64,000 nucleotides of DNA from Thalassospira sp. MCCC 1A01148 (GCF_001613795.1 NZ_LPVZ01000024.1:1-64000), one strand, 5' to 3'; shown: positions 1 to 8,027, counted from the stretch's first letter. The notes: generated by a model not told the origin, from the sequence alone. Program-made: numbers and translations.

Positions 1-105
<105 letters not shown>

Positions 106-174
106 CTATTATCCGAACCAAAAAAACACGTAGAAACCCACCGCACGAGCCGACGGGTCGCATCATTAGAATAT

Positions 175-248
175 TGGAGCGGGTGAAGGGAATCGAACCC
201 TCGTCGTAAGCTTGGAAGGCTTCTGCTCTACCATTGAGCTACACCCGC
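175..248 (-). tRNA. tRNA-Gly (anticodon TCC)
   Basis: The reverse strand reads GCGGGTG at the 5' end, pairs with CACCCGC near the 3' end, has the T-loop GGTTCGATTCC, an anticodon loop CTTCCAA (anticodon TCC) and an encoded CCA end. It lies between tuf and tRNA-Tyr on the same strand. Confidence 0.97.
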
Positions 249-284
249 ATAGTTCTGCTGCGAGCTCTCGCGAGGGCGAGAGAA

Positions 285-369
285 TGGTGGAGGGGGCAGG
301 ATTCGAACCTGCGTAGACTAAGTCGGCGGATTTACAGTCCGCTGCATTTGACCGCTCTGCCACCCCTCC
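285..369 (-). tRNA. tRNA-Tyr (anticodon GTA)
   Basis: The reverse strand has a GGAGGGG/CCCCTCC acceptor stem, anticodon loop CTGTAAA (anticodon GTA), a long variable arm typical of the tyrosine class II tRNA, GGTTCGAATCC in the T arm and an encoded CCA. A short CTCTCGC/GCGAGAG hairpin (265-282) separates it from tRNA-Gly and may be a processing element. Confidence 0.97.
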
Positions 370-576
370 ATCAGGGTCGTAACGCCATCCGGGTTTGACC
401 CCGGCCTCGTTGCGGCGAGGGAGGGAATACGGTGGACAGCCATGTGTTGTCAACAGCAAAAAAAGCACGAAATCGTATTTCCTTTCCTATATGTTCCCCA
501 AGCTTCGCTTAACAACCGAAACAAAGTGCATTCAGTTCGCCACGTAGTCCCTCAAGGCCCGGAGGTTTCCGCCATC

Positions 577-1449
577 ATGTCGCGTCGCAATAAATCCCGT
601 TCAGGAAATCGTCATCAAGGTGATGGTGCGCCCGATGCGCTCCCGCAAGGCGATGAAAACCGTGAAGGCAATTCGCGCCGAGGACGAAAACGTGGCCGTG
701 ACGGTGGCGGATCGGGTGGCAATTCGCGCCTGATTCTATTCGGGCGTCACCCGGTGATGATGGCAATTGCCAATCCGCAACGCACGATTCACAAAATCTG
801 GGCGACGGAAAACACCCGTGATGAAGTTACCGCCGCCCTTGCCGATGCAGACCGGACCGACATTGCCGTAGATTCGGCCGGGCGCACCGACCTTGATGAA
901 ATGCTGCCGCCAGGCACCGTGCATCAGGGTATGGCAATGCATTGCGCGCCCCTGCCCCAGCTGTCGGTCGAGGAACTGATCGCCGATCACCGCGATTCTG
1001 AACAGTGCACGGTTCTGATCCTTGATCAGGTCACCGATCCGCACAATGTCGGCGCGATCCTGCGCAGTGCGGCGGCCTTTGGCGCCTCTGCCGTCATCGT
1101 GCCCGACCGTCATGCCCCGCCTGAAACCGGCGTGCTTGCCAAATCGGCCAGTGGGGCACTTGAAACCGTGCCTTATATTCATGCCGGGAACCTGAACCAG
1201 ACGCTTGATAAGCTTAAAGGGGCGCATTTCTGGCTGGCGGGCATGGATGGCTATGCCACGCAGACACTGGCCGAAGCCAAACTGCATGGCCGCGTCGGGA
1301 TTGTCATGGGATCAGAGGGTGAAGGGCTGCGTCGCCTGACGCGCGAGAGCTGTGATTTTCTGGTCAAGCTGCCGATGTCAGATCGCATCGAAAGCCTGAA
1401 TGTATCAAACGCGGCGGCGGTCGCGCTTTACGAGCTGTATCGCAAGTAG
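577..1449 (+). CDS. rlmB: 23S rRNA (guanosine-2'-O-)-methyltransferase RlmB (SpoU family)
   Basis: Member of the SpoU/TrmH superfamily that 2'-O-methylates 23S rRNA, expected to be RlmB acting at G2251. The 290-residue product has a basic, disordered N-terminal tail (residues 1-50, rich in R, G, N), a substrate-binding domain starting with LILFGRHPVMMAI, then the knotted SPOUT motifs: NVGAILRS (about 157), IVMGSEGEGL (about 242) and LPMSDRIESLNVSNA (about 265). The frame is open further upstream to 442, but ATG 577 follows a GGAGG and the upstream residues are not RlmB-like, so 577 is preferred. The family is well resolved; the exact target base is inferred from family. Confidence 0.9.
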   Translation: MSRRNKSRSGNRHQGDGAPDALPQGDENREGNSRRGRKRGRDGGGSGGNSRLILFGRHPVMMAIANPQRTIHKIWATENTRDEVTAALADADRTDIAVDSAGRTDLDEMLPPGTVHQGMAMHCAPLPQLSVEELIADHRDSEQCTVLILDQVTDPHNVGAILRSAAAFGASAVIVPDRHAPPETGVLAKSASGALETVPYIHAGNLNQTLDKLKGAHFWLAGMDGYATQTLAEAKLHGRVGIVMGSEGEGLRRLTRESCDFLVKLPMSDRIESLNVSNAAAVALYELYRK

Positions 1450-1558
1450 GTCACAGCCCGCGAACACGCGCGTTTGAAGGGTTTTCACGGGATGTAAATT
1501 TCCCTGCTTCAAACTCTTGCATTCGTCCGCGGCCCGGATTATGTTTCGCGCCGCTCAC

Positions 1559-1635
1559 GCCGGCATAGCTATAATTGGTAGAGCAGCTGATTTGTAATCA
1601 GAAGGTTGGGAGTTCGAGTCTCTCTGCCGGCACCA
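1559..1635 (+). tRNA. tRNA-Thr (anticodon TGT)
   Basis: GCCGGCA at the 5' end pairs with TGCCGGC before ACCA. The anticodon loop is TTTGTAA (anticodon TGT) within a CTGAT/ATCAG stem, the T loop is TTCGAGT, and CCA is encoded. A strong terminator follows within 10 nt. Confidence 0.97.
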
Positions 1636-1641
1636 TTAAAG

Positions 1642-1678
1642 AAAACCCCGCAAGCCTTGAGCTGCGGGGTTTTCTTTT
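1642..1678 (+). terminator. Rho-independent terminator of tRNA-Thr
   Basis: AAAACCCCGC and GCGGGGTTTT form a 10-bp stem around a short loop, followed by CTTTT. It ends the tRNA-Thr transcript and faces the 3' end of the GFA-domain gene. Confidence 0.9.
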
Positions 1679-1695
1679 GGCGTTGCATCGAAATG

Positions 1696-2103
1696 TTATT
1701 TGGGCAAGCCATCAAGCCCTTCGATTTCATCAAGCCCGTCGTCCCAGCTCGCCTTACTGCCCAGCATGATATGGGCGTTCGGGCGTATCGAGACAGGCGT
1801 TTCAAGGCTACCTGCGGGCACCACCAACAGCTTGCCATCCATCTGCGTGTAGGGCACAGCGGAGCCGCATGTCTTGCAAAACGCCTTTTGATGGCGTGTT
1901 TCGGGTACGGTGTAGGACTGCGTGTTATCGTAGCCGTCAATCCACGACAGCTTTGCCTTGCGGGAAAACAGGTTGGCCGCATGGGCCGCACCGGTGTCCT
2001 TTTGGCAATATTTGCAGTGGCACAGGAAGAACGCATCGAAGCCCCCCGTGACTTCGTAGCGCACAGCCCCACACAGACAACTGCCGTGATGTCTGTCGTC
2101 CAT
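1696..2103 (-). CDS. GFA-domain (CENP-V/glutathione-dependent formaldehyde-activating-like) protein
   Basis: A 135-residue zinc-binding protein of the GFA/CENP-V fold. All seven family cysteines are visible: C9-x-C11-G, C28-x-C30-xx-C33 and C76-xx-C79-G. The founding member (Gfa) was proposed to speed S-hydroxymethylglutathione formation, but most family members have no known substrate. ATG 2103 is chosen rather than the open frame up to 2169, because the longer form would overlap the upstream lyase gene and adds non-conserved residues. It starts 10 nt after that lyase gene and is probably the last gene of the TRAP operon. The specific role is unknown. Confidence 0.85.
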   Translation of the reverse strand: MDDRHHGSCLCGAVRYEVTGGFDAFFLCHCKYCQKDTGAAHAANLFSRKAKLSWIDGYDNTQSYTVPETRHQKAFCKTCGSAVPYTQMDGKLLVVPAGSLETPVSIRPNAHIMLGSKASWDDGLDEIEGLDGLPK

Positions 2104-2113
2104 TACCTGTCCC

Positions 2114-2998
2114 CTAGCCGTCGCGTCTGGACGACGCATAGCGTTCCGAAACTTCGTAATAGTCATCAAAGCCGATGCGCTGGCGCAGGTCCGCCCAGCC
2201 CATCAGTTTGTCGTCACGTGGCTGGCCGTGCTTCATGGTTTGCAGGCATTCGACCATGGCCTTCATCGCCGCTGCCATCAGCGACAGAGGATAGGCCGCG
2301 ATCTGATAACCGATGTCCTTGAGTTCTTCGGGTGACAGATCGGGCGTTTCGCCGCCTTCGACGATGTTGGCCATCTTGGGGCCGGGGAGCTCGGCACAAA
2401 GGGTGCGCATTTCGTCGACAGATTTCGGGGCCTCGACAAACAGGATATCGGCACCGAGTTCCTTGAACTTCGCCGCACGGTCAATCGCCTCTGACAGGCC
2501 GTGCTGATGACGGGCATCGGTGCGCGCCAGGATCAGGATATCTGCCCCGGCCTCGCGGGCGTCGACGGCGGCCTTGATACGGTCAAAGGCCTCGTCGCGA
2601 CCGACGACTTCCTTGCCCTTGGTATGGCCGCAGCGTTTGGGCGCCAGTTGATCTTCGATCATGACCGCCGCACAGCCCGCCTTGGCAAAGCCGGTGACGG
2701 TGCGCCGGACATTCATGGCATTGCCATAGCCGGTGTCGCCATCGCCGATTACGGGGATCGAAACCGCATCGGTGATGTTGCGCGCCTGATCAAGTACTTC
2801 GCCATAGGACATCAAGCCTAGATCAGGTTCGCCAATCCGTGCCGCAGAGGTGGCAAATCCCGACATAAAGGTCAGGCCGAATCCTTCCTGTTCGATCAGC
2901 TTGGCAGAAAGCGCATCAAAGCAGCACGGCATGGTAATCAGGTCGCCTGTGGCAAGAAGTGCGCGCAGGGCATCGGCAGGTGATTGAGCGTTCGTCAT
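2114..2998 (-). CDS. Isocitrate lyase/PEP mutase family protein
   Basis: A 294-residue TIM-barrel enzyme of the isocitrate lyase/phosphoenolpyruvate mutase superfamily, which makes or breaks C-C or C-P bonds next to a carboxylate using Mg2+. The metal/substrate signature DGDTGYG lies at 86-92 and the catalytic-loop KRCGH (isocitrate lyase form KKCGH) at 121-125. Its length (about 290) matches the small lyases (2-methylisocitrate lyase, dimethylmalate lyase, carboxyvinyl-phosphonate mutase, oxaloacetate decarboxylase) rather than full isocitrate lyase. The start is 6 nt beyond the dctM stop on the same strand, so it probably acts on what the TRAP transporter imports. The substrate cannot be read from sequence. 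Confidence 0.88.
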   Translation of the reverse strand: MTNAQSPADALRALLATGDLITMPCCFDALSAKLIEQEGFGLTFMSGFATSAARIGEPDLGLMSYGEVLDQARNITDAVSIPVIGDGDTGYGNAMNVRRTVTGFAKAGCAAVMIEDQLAPKRCGHTKGKEVVGRDEAFDRIKAAVDAREAGADILILARTDARHQHGLSEAIDRAAKFKELGADILFVEAPKSVDEMRTLCAELPGPKMANIVEGGETPDLSPEELKDIGYQIAAYPLSLMAAAMKAMVECLQTMKHGQPRDDKLMGWADLRQRIGFDDYYEVSERYASSRRDG

Positions 2999-3004
2999 CG
3001 GTCT

Positions 3005-4276
3005 TTACAGCTTGAAGGGAATATAAAGGGCGAGATCGTGCCACAGATACAAAACCGCGGCACAAACAAACATCAGGGCCAGGAACGGCGCAACGCCGCG
3101 GGCAACCTCGCCCAGTCGGGCCTTGGCCACGGACTGGATAACATAAAGGTTAAGCCCCACCGGCGGTGTGATCAGGGCACATTCAACCATGATCACCATA
3201 TAAACGCCAAACCAGATCGGATCGAATCCAAGGGCAAGGGCAGCGGGCAAAAGCACCGGCGTCATGATCAGAACCATGGACAGCGCTTCGAACACCAGTC
3301 CCATCACCAGAAGCACGACCGTAACGATCAGTATAAAGGCAAGCTCGGTATCGACCCCTTGGGTGATCATCACCGAAATATCCTGTGGAATGCGATAAAG
3401 GGTGATCGCCTTGCCAAAGATTTTAGCCCCGGCAATGATCAAGATGATCGCGACCGTGGTTGCCATGGAATCGAATACCGCCTTTTTAAGGGCATCCCAT
3501 GTCAGCACCCGCATGATCGGCCCCGTGATGATCAGGGCGGCGGCAAAGCCGATGGCGGCGGCCTCTGTCGGGGTGAAGGCACCGGAATAGATGCCCGATA
3601 TAATCAGAACCGCCAGAACGACCGATGGCAGCGCGCGGATGGTCGCACGTTTGCGTTCCGCCCAGCCTTTTTTCGGTTCCAGTTCCTGTCCGCCCATGCG
3701 GGCATAGATCATCGAGAAGACGATAAAGAACAGCAACAACGCGATCCCCGGACCGATCCCGGCCAGAAACAGCGAGATCACGGATTCTTCGGTGATAAAG
3801 CCATAAATGATCATCGGAATGGAGGGCGGGATCAGAATGCCAAGCGTGCCGCCAGCGGCCAGCAACCCGTAAACAAACCGCTTGTTATAGCCACGATTGA
3901 TCATTTCCGGGATGGCAACCGTGCCGATGGTCGCCGCCGTTGCAACAGATGATCCGGAAATGGCCGCAAACACACCACATGACAGGATGGTCGCCACCGC
4001 AAGCCCGCCCGGCCAATGGCCGACCCAGGCACTGACCGCAGCAAAAAGGTCGTTGCCCACACCTGCGCGCAGCAGGATGTTGGACATCAACAGGAACAAG
4101 GGCACCGCCAGCAGGATAAAGCCATCAAGCGTGGAAAGAACGGCCTGCGGGGCCATCAGGGGCGAAAAGCCCCCCAGCAACAGCATGGCAAGGCCAAGCC
4201 CGCCCAGCGCAAAGGCAACCGGCACACGCATCAAAAGCAGCGTGAACATCGCTGCAAGGGTAAGGACAATCGTCAT
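3005..4276 (-). CDS. dctM: TRAP transporter large permease subunit DctM
   Basis: A 423-residue membrane protein with about a dozen hydrophobic segments. It is the large subunit of a tripartite ATP-independent periplasmic (TRAP) transporter, the secondary-transport pore driven by a sodium or proton gradient. Family landmarks include the helix-rich GASIVATAATIG-like region, seen here as SGSSVATAATIGTVAIPEM, PPSIPMIIYGFI, and ITPPVGLNLYVIQS near the C-terminus. ATG 4276 overlaps the dctQ stop (ATGA), which signals translational coupling and rules out the longer upstream frame. Imports a carboxylate-type substrate with DctP and DctQ. Confidence 0.94.
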   Translation of the reverse strand: MTIVLTLAAMFTLLLMRVPVAFALGGLGLAMLLLGGFSPLMAPQAVLSTLDGFILLAVPLFLLMSNILLRAGVGNDLFAAVSAWVGHWPGGLAVATILSCGVFAAISGSSVATAATIGTVAIPEMINRGYNKRFVYGLLAAGGTLGILIPPSIPMIIYGFITEESVISLFLAGIGPGIALLLFFIVFSMIYARMGGQELEPKKGWAERKRATIRALPSVVLAVLIISGIYSGAFTPTEAAAIGFAAALIITGPIMRVLTWDALKKAVFDSMATTVAIILIIAGAKIFGKAITLYRIPQDISVMITQGVDTELAFILIVTVVLLVMGLVFEALSMVLIMTPVLLPAALALGFDPIWFGVYMVIMVECALITPPVGLNLYVIQSVAKARLGEVARGVAPFLALMFVCAAVLYLWHDLALYIPFKL

Positions 4277-4761
4277 TCGTGCGCCCCTTTCGGAATATCC
4301 TTGCCCCGCGCGAGGCCAACAATCTCGATCACAGCCTGAATGGCAAGCAGCGCAAACCCGATGGCAACCGGCAATTCGGCAATCCACGCAGGCAGATCAA
4401 GCATGGTGCCACTGGTGCGGCCGCGTTCGAAACTTTCATAGAAGATTTCCCAGCCCTTGAATGTCACCATCACGGAGAAGGCCAGAATGCAGGTCATGGC
4501 GATGATTTCCACAAGACGCTGGATTTTGGGCGAAAGAAGACGGGTGACAGCATCCACCGAAATATGGCGGCGAGCCGAAAGCGCCCAAGGCATCCCCAAA
4601 AGCGATCCCCAGATCAGACACAGTTGGGAAAGCTCAGCCGCCCAAATGGTCGGACGGACAAAGAAATAGCGCGCCAGCACTTCATAGGTCAGCATGCAGC
4701 CAGCCAGCACAAACAGGATGGCAGCGACCCACGCAAGGGTAAGCGTTAATCGATCAAACAT
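4273..4761 (-). CDS. dctQ: TRAP transporter small permease subunit DctQ
   Basis: A 162-residue protein with four predicted membrane helices, the small subunit of the TRAP permease. It begins MFDRLTLTLAWVAAILFVLA and carries the family motif region AELSQLCLIWGSLLGMPWA, where W, E/Q and G residues are conserved. It is essential for assembly of the DctQM pore though its mechanistic role is poorly defined. It overlaps dctM by 4 nt and is separated from dctP by 179 nt that contain a strong hairpin. Confidence 0.92.
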   Translation of the reverse strand: MFDRLTLTLAWVAAILFVLAGCMLTYEVLARYFFVRPTIWAAELSQLCLIWGSLLGMPWALSARRHISVDAVTRLLSPKIQRLVEIIAMTCILAFSVMVTFKGWEIFYESFERGRTSGTMLDLPAWIAELPVAIGFALLAIQAVIEIVGLARGKDIPKGAHE

Positions 4762-4792
4762 GATTTAAACAGTGCGTGTTGAAAGACGGGGT

Positions 4793-4842
4793 GTCATCAC
4801 CGCGACGGGATTAAAGTCCTTTGGAGCCCGTGCGGTGATGAC
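4793..4842 (-). promoter_or_regulatory. Intercistronic hairpin between dctP and dctQ
   Basis: Arms 4793-4809 and 4827-4842 pair over 16 bp with one bulged base (GTCATCACCGC / GCGGTGATGAC plus CGGG/CCCG). There is no T-run, so it looks like an mRNA-stabilising or attenuating hairpin that keeps binding protein in excess over permease, as described for other TRAP and ABC operons. Confidence 0.7.
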
Positions 4843-4940
4843 AACAGATCAAATCAGGTTCACTTCACGCCCCGGTCGGCGCCCATATGCAGTCATGTCA
4901 GGCATGGCACATGGCACCCGACCGCCGAGCGTTACGGAAA

Positions 4941-5930
4941 TCAGAACTTCTGAGCGGCCTCGAAGACCTGTTTGCCGAGATCACCGGCATCTTCGAGGAA
5001 GGCTTCATAGACCGGCTGCGCGACCGAACGCCATTTAGCCAGTTCCTCGTCGGTCGGCTTATAGACATTCATGCCGGCTTCTTCGGCAGCGGCATAAGCC
5101 GCGGCTTCGATTTCGCTCATGCGGTTGCGCACATCGGCCTCTGCGTTCATGGCTGCGGTATTGATGATATTGCGCTGCTCATCGGTCAGTCCGTTCCAGA
5201 AGTCGGTATTGACCACAACGATGAACTCGATATCGGCATGGTTGGTCACGGTGATGTGGTCCATGACTTCCCAAAGCTGACGCGATTTGACACCGGAAAC
5301 ACCGGTCATACCAATATCAACGGTACCGCGCTGATAGGCGATATACTGCTCGGACCCGGAAATGAGGGTCGGCGCACCGCCCGCGGCAACGGTGAAGTCA
5401 CCAAGTGTCTTGCCAAACACGCGGACTTTTTTGCCTTCCATGTCGGCCGGACCATGCAACGGAGCATCCTTGGAAAGCATGATCGCACCACCATAGGCCT
5501 GCCACCACAGGACGGTCGCACCGGTATCAGCGATTGCGGCATCAAGCGGACCACGCACAGGGGAATCCTTGGCCACCGCCTTGCGGACCTTTTCTTCGGA
5601 ATCAAAGACAAACGGCTGATAGAAGATATCGACCGCCGGTACATCACCGACATAACGGGTCAGCGATGCCACACCCATTTCAATCGCTCCAGATCCCACT
5701 GCTGCCGGGACTTCCTTGTCCTTGTAAAGCTGTGCAGAATCATAGATCTCAACTTCGATGTCACCGTTTGATTTTTCCTCGACCTCGTTCTTGAACATCA
5801 AAAGGTTCTGGCCGAGGTGGCTTTTGAGTGGCAACTGAAGCGAAATACGCAGGGTCAGGTCTGCGGCCTGAACGGTGCCGGAAAATCCGACGGCTGCCAT
5901 CAGGGCGGCAGCAAGAGCAAACTTCTTCAT
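4941..5930 (-). CDS. dctP: TRAP transporter periplasmic substrate-binding protein DctP
   Basis: A 329-residue secreted binding protein with a signal peptide (MKKFALAAALMAAVGFSG, cleavage after VQA about residue 22). DctP-family features are the LRISLQLP start of the mature chain, GAIEMGV in the hinge region, and GKKVRVFGK about residue 154, whose Arg normally clamps the substrate carboxylate. It delivers a carboxylate to DctQM. A GAGGA-type ribosome site precedes the ATG. It is the first gene of a five-gene run ending in a lyase and a GFA protein. The substrate class (organic acid) is established for the family; the actual substrate is not visible. Confidence 0.93.
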   Translation of the reverse strand: MKKFALAAALMAAVGFSGTVQAADLTLRISLQLPLKSHLGQNLLMFKNEVEEKSNGDIEVEIYDSAQLYKDKEVPAAVGSGAIEMGVASLTRYVGDVPAVDIFYQPFVFDSEEKVRKAVAKDSPVRGPLDAAIADTGATVLWWQAYGGAIMLSKDAPLHGPADMEGKKVRVFGKTLGDFTVAAGGAPTLISGSEQYIAYQRGTVDIGMTGVSGVKSRQLWEVMDHITVTNHADIEFIVVVNTDFWNGLTDEQRNIINTAAMNAEADVRNRMSEIEAAAYAAAEEAGMNVYKPTDEELAKWRSVAQPVYEAFLEDAGDLGKQVFEAAQKF

Positions 5931-6017
5931 GATGAACGTCCTCCGAGAATTTTTATTCCGTTTTTTTATTCAGGACGGAAAGGATGCGCCCATTTTTCGG
6001 CGGTGTTCAACATGTTT

Positions 6018-6041
6018 TGACTAAGTCGAATCCCTTAGTCA
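6018..6041. promoter_or_regulatory. Operator-like inverted repeat upstream of dctP
   Basis: TGACTAAG and CTTAGTCA form perfect 8-bp arms around an 8-nt spacer, 88 nt upstream of the dctP start in a 303-nt gene-free stretch. The geometry fits a dimeric repressor site; the XRE-cupin regulator nearby is one candidate. Confidence 0.5.
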
Positions 6042-6054
6042 GTTGCCCTTGATG

Positions 6055-6110
6055 CGGCGCACACAGCTGCCGAAGGCACTGGCAAAAAGACATTGGCAAT
6101 GTGTGCGCCG
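6055..6110. repeat. Long hairpin in the gene-free stretch between GNAT gene and dctP
   Basis: CGGCGCACACA (6055-6065) and TGTGTGCGCCG (6100-6110) are perfect 11-bp arms. A smaller TTTGATT/AATCAAA repeat follows at 6112-6138. There is no clear T-run for a terminator on either strand. The remainder of 5931-6233 shows no gene. Confidence 0.55.
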
Positions 6111-6233
6111 GTTTGATTACGGCACTGCGGCAATCAAATTTAGTTGGCCTTGAGTCAGACAAAGACGCCGTTCTGGCATGCCAGAGGGGCTTTTATGAAT
6201 ACAGACCCGAGAATCGTACAGGGTTTCAAACCA

Positions 6234-6788
6234 CTACCTGATGATGCGCTTATACATAACAGTGGTGCCACTCAGCTTTTCTGAGTCCGGATCACGGGCG
6301 AAATCGGGGATGATGCCGGTGGTTTCAAAGCCAAGCGATGTATAAAGCACTTCGGCACTGTCCCCCGTGCGAGTGTCGAGCGTCAGAAGCGTTCGGCCAA
6401 GTTCACGCGCACGTTTTTCGGCCGCGCTCATCAACAATCTGGCAATCCCGCGACGACGGCAATCGGGGCGGACCATCAGTTTGCTGATATCACCGCGATG
6501 GACCTGATTGGGCATGGTGTCGTAATCAAGCTGCACCGTGCCAACCACCCGGTCACCGTCAAGGGCGGCAAACAGAACGCGCTTTCCCCCCATCAGTGCC
6601 GGGATGGTCTTGTCGCGCCAGAAGGTGGCAGCCTCGTTTATCGGAAAGGGTTCAATAAAGCCGATGCTGGCCCCGTCATGCACGCAGGCATGGAGCATGT
6701 CGGCAAACTGATCAAGGCGGGCTGCGACCTGATCGGCATCAAGGGTGACGACCTTAATGTCAGATGCGAAATGGGCGTTGGACGACAT
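6234..6788 (-). CDS. GNAT family N-acetyltransferase
   Basis: A 184-residue acetyltransferase of the GNAT superfamily, transferring acetyl from acetyl-CoA to an amine. Motif A, the pyrophosphate-binding loop, reads RRRGIA at 111-116 after the KLMVRPD strand. Motif B ends in LYTSLGFETTG at about 148-158. The acceptor is not predictable. It starts 14 nt after the XRE-cupin regulator on the same strand and is probably co-transcribed with it, so the regulator may control it. Confidence 0.87.
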   Translation of the reverse strand: MSSNAHFASDIKVVTLDADQVAARLDQFADMLHACVHDGASIGFIEPFPINEAATFWRDKTIPALMGGKRVLFAALDGDRVVGTVQLDYDTMPNQVHRGDISKLMVRPDCRRRGIARLLMSAAEKRARELGRTLLTLDTRTGDSAEVLYTSLGFETTGIIPDFARDPDSEKLSGTTVMYKRIIR

Positions 6789-6802
6789 GGCGGCTCTTTC
6801 GG

Positions 6803-7357
6803 TTAGTCGATAATGAAGAGGTGATATTTCGCACCCTGATCAGGCGGCGTTTGGAAGACGTTGCCACCACGCAGCAAATAACGCAGGCAGTCACCCGCCC
6901 TTAGCTGGTGTGTTTGTCCGTCGATTTGCATCGCAAGCGCGCCTTCAAGCATCACCAGATGATGTTCAAGGCCGTCACGCGGGGATCCGTCATATTCAAT
7001 GCGCTGGTCCGGGCCGATTTCGACTTCGATTACCTCGCCCGATAACTGCTTTGATGTCGGGGAGACCAATCGTCTTCGATACCCGGTATCGGGATCGGTC
7101 CAAACTTCCTGATCTGCACGCATCACAAGCGGGCCAAAATCATCTTCGACCATCTGCATGAGCCGTGACAGGGTGACACCAAAGGCAACACAAAGCTTTC
7201 CAAGCACGCTTGCGGTCGGGCTGACCTCCCCCTTTTCGATCCGTGACAAGCTGGCGCGACTGACCGCACTTTTCTGGGCCAGTTCATCAAGCGACCAGCC
7301 CCGCTCAGAACGCAAGCTTGCCAAGCGATGGGCAAGACGTGTTTCTATTTCATCCAT
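6803..7357 (-). CDS. XRE-family transcriptional regulator with C-terminal cupin domain
   Basis: A 184-residue regulator. An N-terminal lambda-repressor-type helix-turn-helix (about residues 7-62, with LAQKSAVSRASLSRIEKGEV) is joined to a C-terminal cupin barrel (about 105-184, with DGLEHHLVMLEGAL and RAGDCLRY). This architecture (SutR/PuuR type) senses small metabolites. ATG 7357 starts MDEIETRLAH, the usual beginning of the HTH. The frame stays open to 7465, but those extra 36 residues are not family-like. Likely operon with the downstream GNAT gene; target promoters may include the dctP region. Confidence 0.9.
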   Translation of the reverse strand: MDEIETRLAHRLASLRSERGWSLDELAQKSAVSRASLSRIEKGEVSPTASVLGKLCVAFGVTLSRLMQMVEDDFGPLVMRADQEVWTDPDTGYRRRLVSPTSKQLSGEVIEVEIGPDQRIEYDGSPRDGLEHHLVMLEGALAMQIDGQTHQLRAGDCLRYLLRGGNVFQTPPDQGAKYHLFIID

Positions 7358-7419
7358 AACAAAAACATCCTCGAATCTCTTATCCGGGATTTTTTCCCTA
7401 TTTTGAGAACAGGTCAAGA

Positions 7420-7454
7420 AGTAAATACCGGCCCCACTGTCATGTCGGGGCCGG
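7420..7454 (-). terminator. Possible terminator of ridA-like gene
   Basis: CCGGCCCC (7428-7435) and GGGGCCGG (7447-7454) form a perfect 8-bp GC stem 43 nt beyond the stop of the RidA gene. The following tract on the minus strand (TATTTACTTC) is only moderately T-rich. Confidence 0.5.
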
Positions 7455-7496
7455 TTCATCACCAAGCCAAAGTGTTATGGCCCAAAAGCCATAGGG

Positions 7497-7901
7497 TCAG
7501 GCATTGCCCGCCGGGATGCGGGCGATGACCTTGATCTCGAAATCAAACCCGGCAAGCCAGTTAACCCCGACGGCTGTCCAGTTCGGATAAGGTGCTTTAT
7601 CAAACACAGTGCCCTTCACCGCCATAATATCATCGAACTGGTTTTCCGGGTCAGTATGGAAGGTGGTGACATCGATGATGTCATCAAGACTGCAATCGGC
7701 CGCTGTGAGGATTGCCTTAAGGTTATCAAAGGCACGCACGACCTGTTGCTTGAAGTCCGGTTCGGGTGATCCGTCTTCGCGACTGCCCACCTGGCCAGAA
7801 ACAAATAACAGATCGCCGGATTTGATGGCCGGGGAATAGCCATGTGCATCATAAAGTGCATGCCGGTTGGGTGGAAAGACAGGTTGGTTTGCGAGGGCCA
7901 T
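7497..7901 (-). CDS. RidA family protein (YjgF/YER057c/UK114)
   Basis: A 134-residue trimeric-fold protein of the Rid superfamily. RidA proper hydrolyses reactive enamine/imine intermediates from PLP enzymes; relatives have other or unknown substrates. Visible features are the GDLLFVSGQVG strand (about 28-38), VVRAFDNLKAILTAAD and the C-terminal VGVNWLAGFDFEIKVIARIPA, where the Arg of EIKVIARI corresponds to the conserved carboxylate-binding Arg. It is divergent from a TetR gene with three matching palindromes between them, so it is very likely a target of that repressor. Confidence 0.9.
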   Translation of the reverse strand: MALANQPVFPPNRHALYDAHGYSPAIKSGDLLFVSGQVGSREDGSPEPDFKQQVVRAFDNLKAILTAADCSLDDIIDVTTFHTDPENQFDDIMAVKGTVFDKAPYPNWTAVGVNWLAGFDFEIKVIARIPAGNA

Positions 7902-7950
7902 GAAGACCTCCTTGTTCGGGTAAAGTTAGTATCTGTGGTATTTCGAATTC

Positions 7951-8027
7951 GTTTCAGATACGCTGCGTATGTGAAACAGATATATTCACATACGCGACGT
8001 ACGTCAATTCACATACGTTGCGTATGT
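7951..8027. promoter_or_regulatory. Three TetR-type operator palindromes
   Basis: Three 17-bp copies of ACATACG-NNN-CGTATGT lie between the divergent ridA-like and tetR genes: 7956-7972 (AGATACGCTGCGTATGT), 7988-8004 (ACATACGCGACGTACGT) and 8011-8027 (ACATACGTTGCGTATGT). The first extends to GTTTCA...TGAAAC at 7951-7977. The last ends 17 nt before the tetR start. Confidence 0.85.

Noticed and set aside
2984..3952. A 322-codon plus-strand frame opposite dctM
   Set aside because: Composition is dominated by H, R, D, G, N and Q, the shadow pattern of a membrane-protein gene on the other strand; dctM on the minus strand explains the open frame.
7951..8027. A short CRISPR-like array in the ridA/tetR spacer
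   Set aside because: The three repeats are palindromic, unequally spaced (starts 32 and 23 nt apart) and sit at a divergent promoter, which is operator geometry; no cas genes are nearby.
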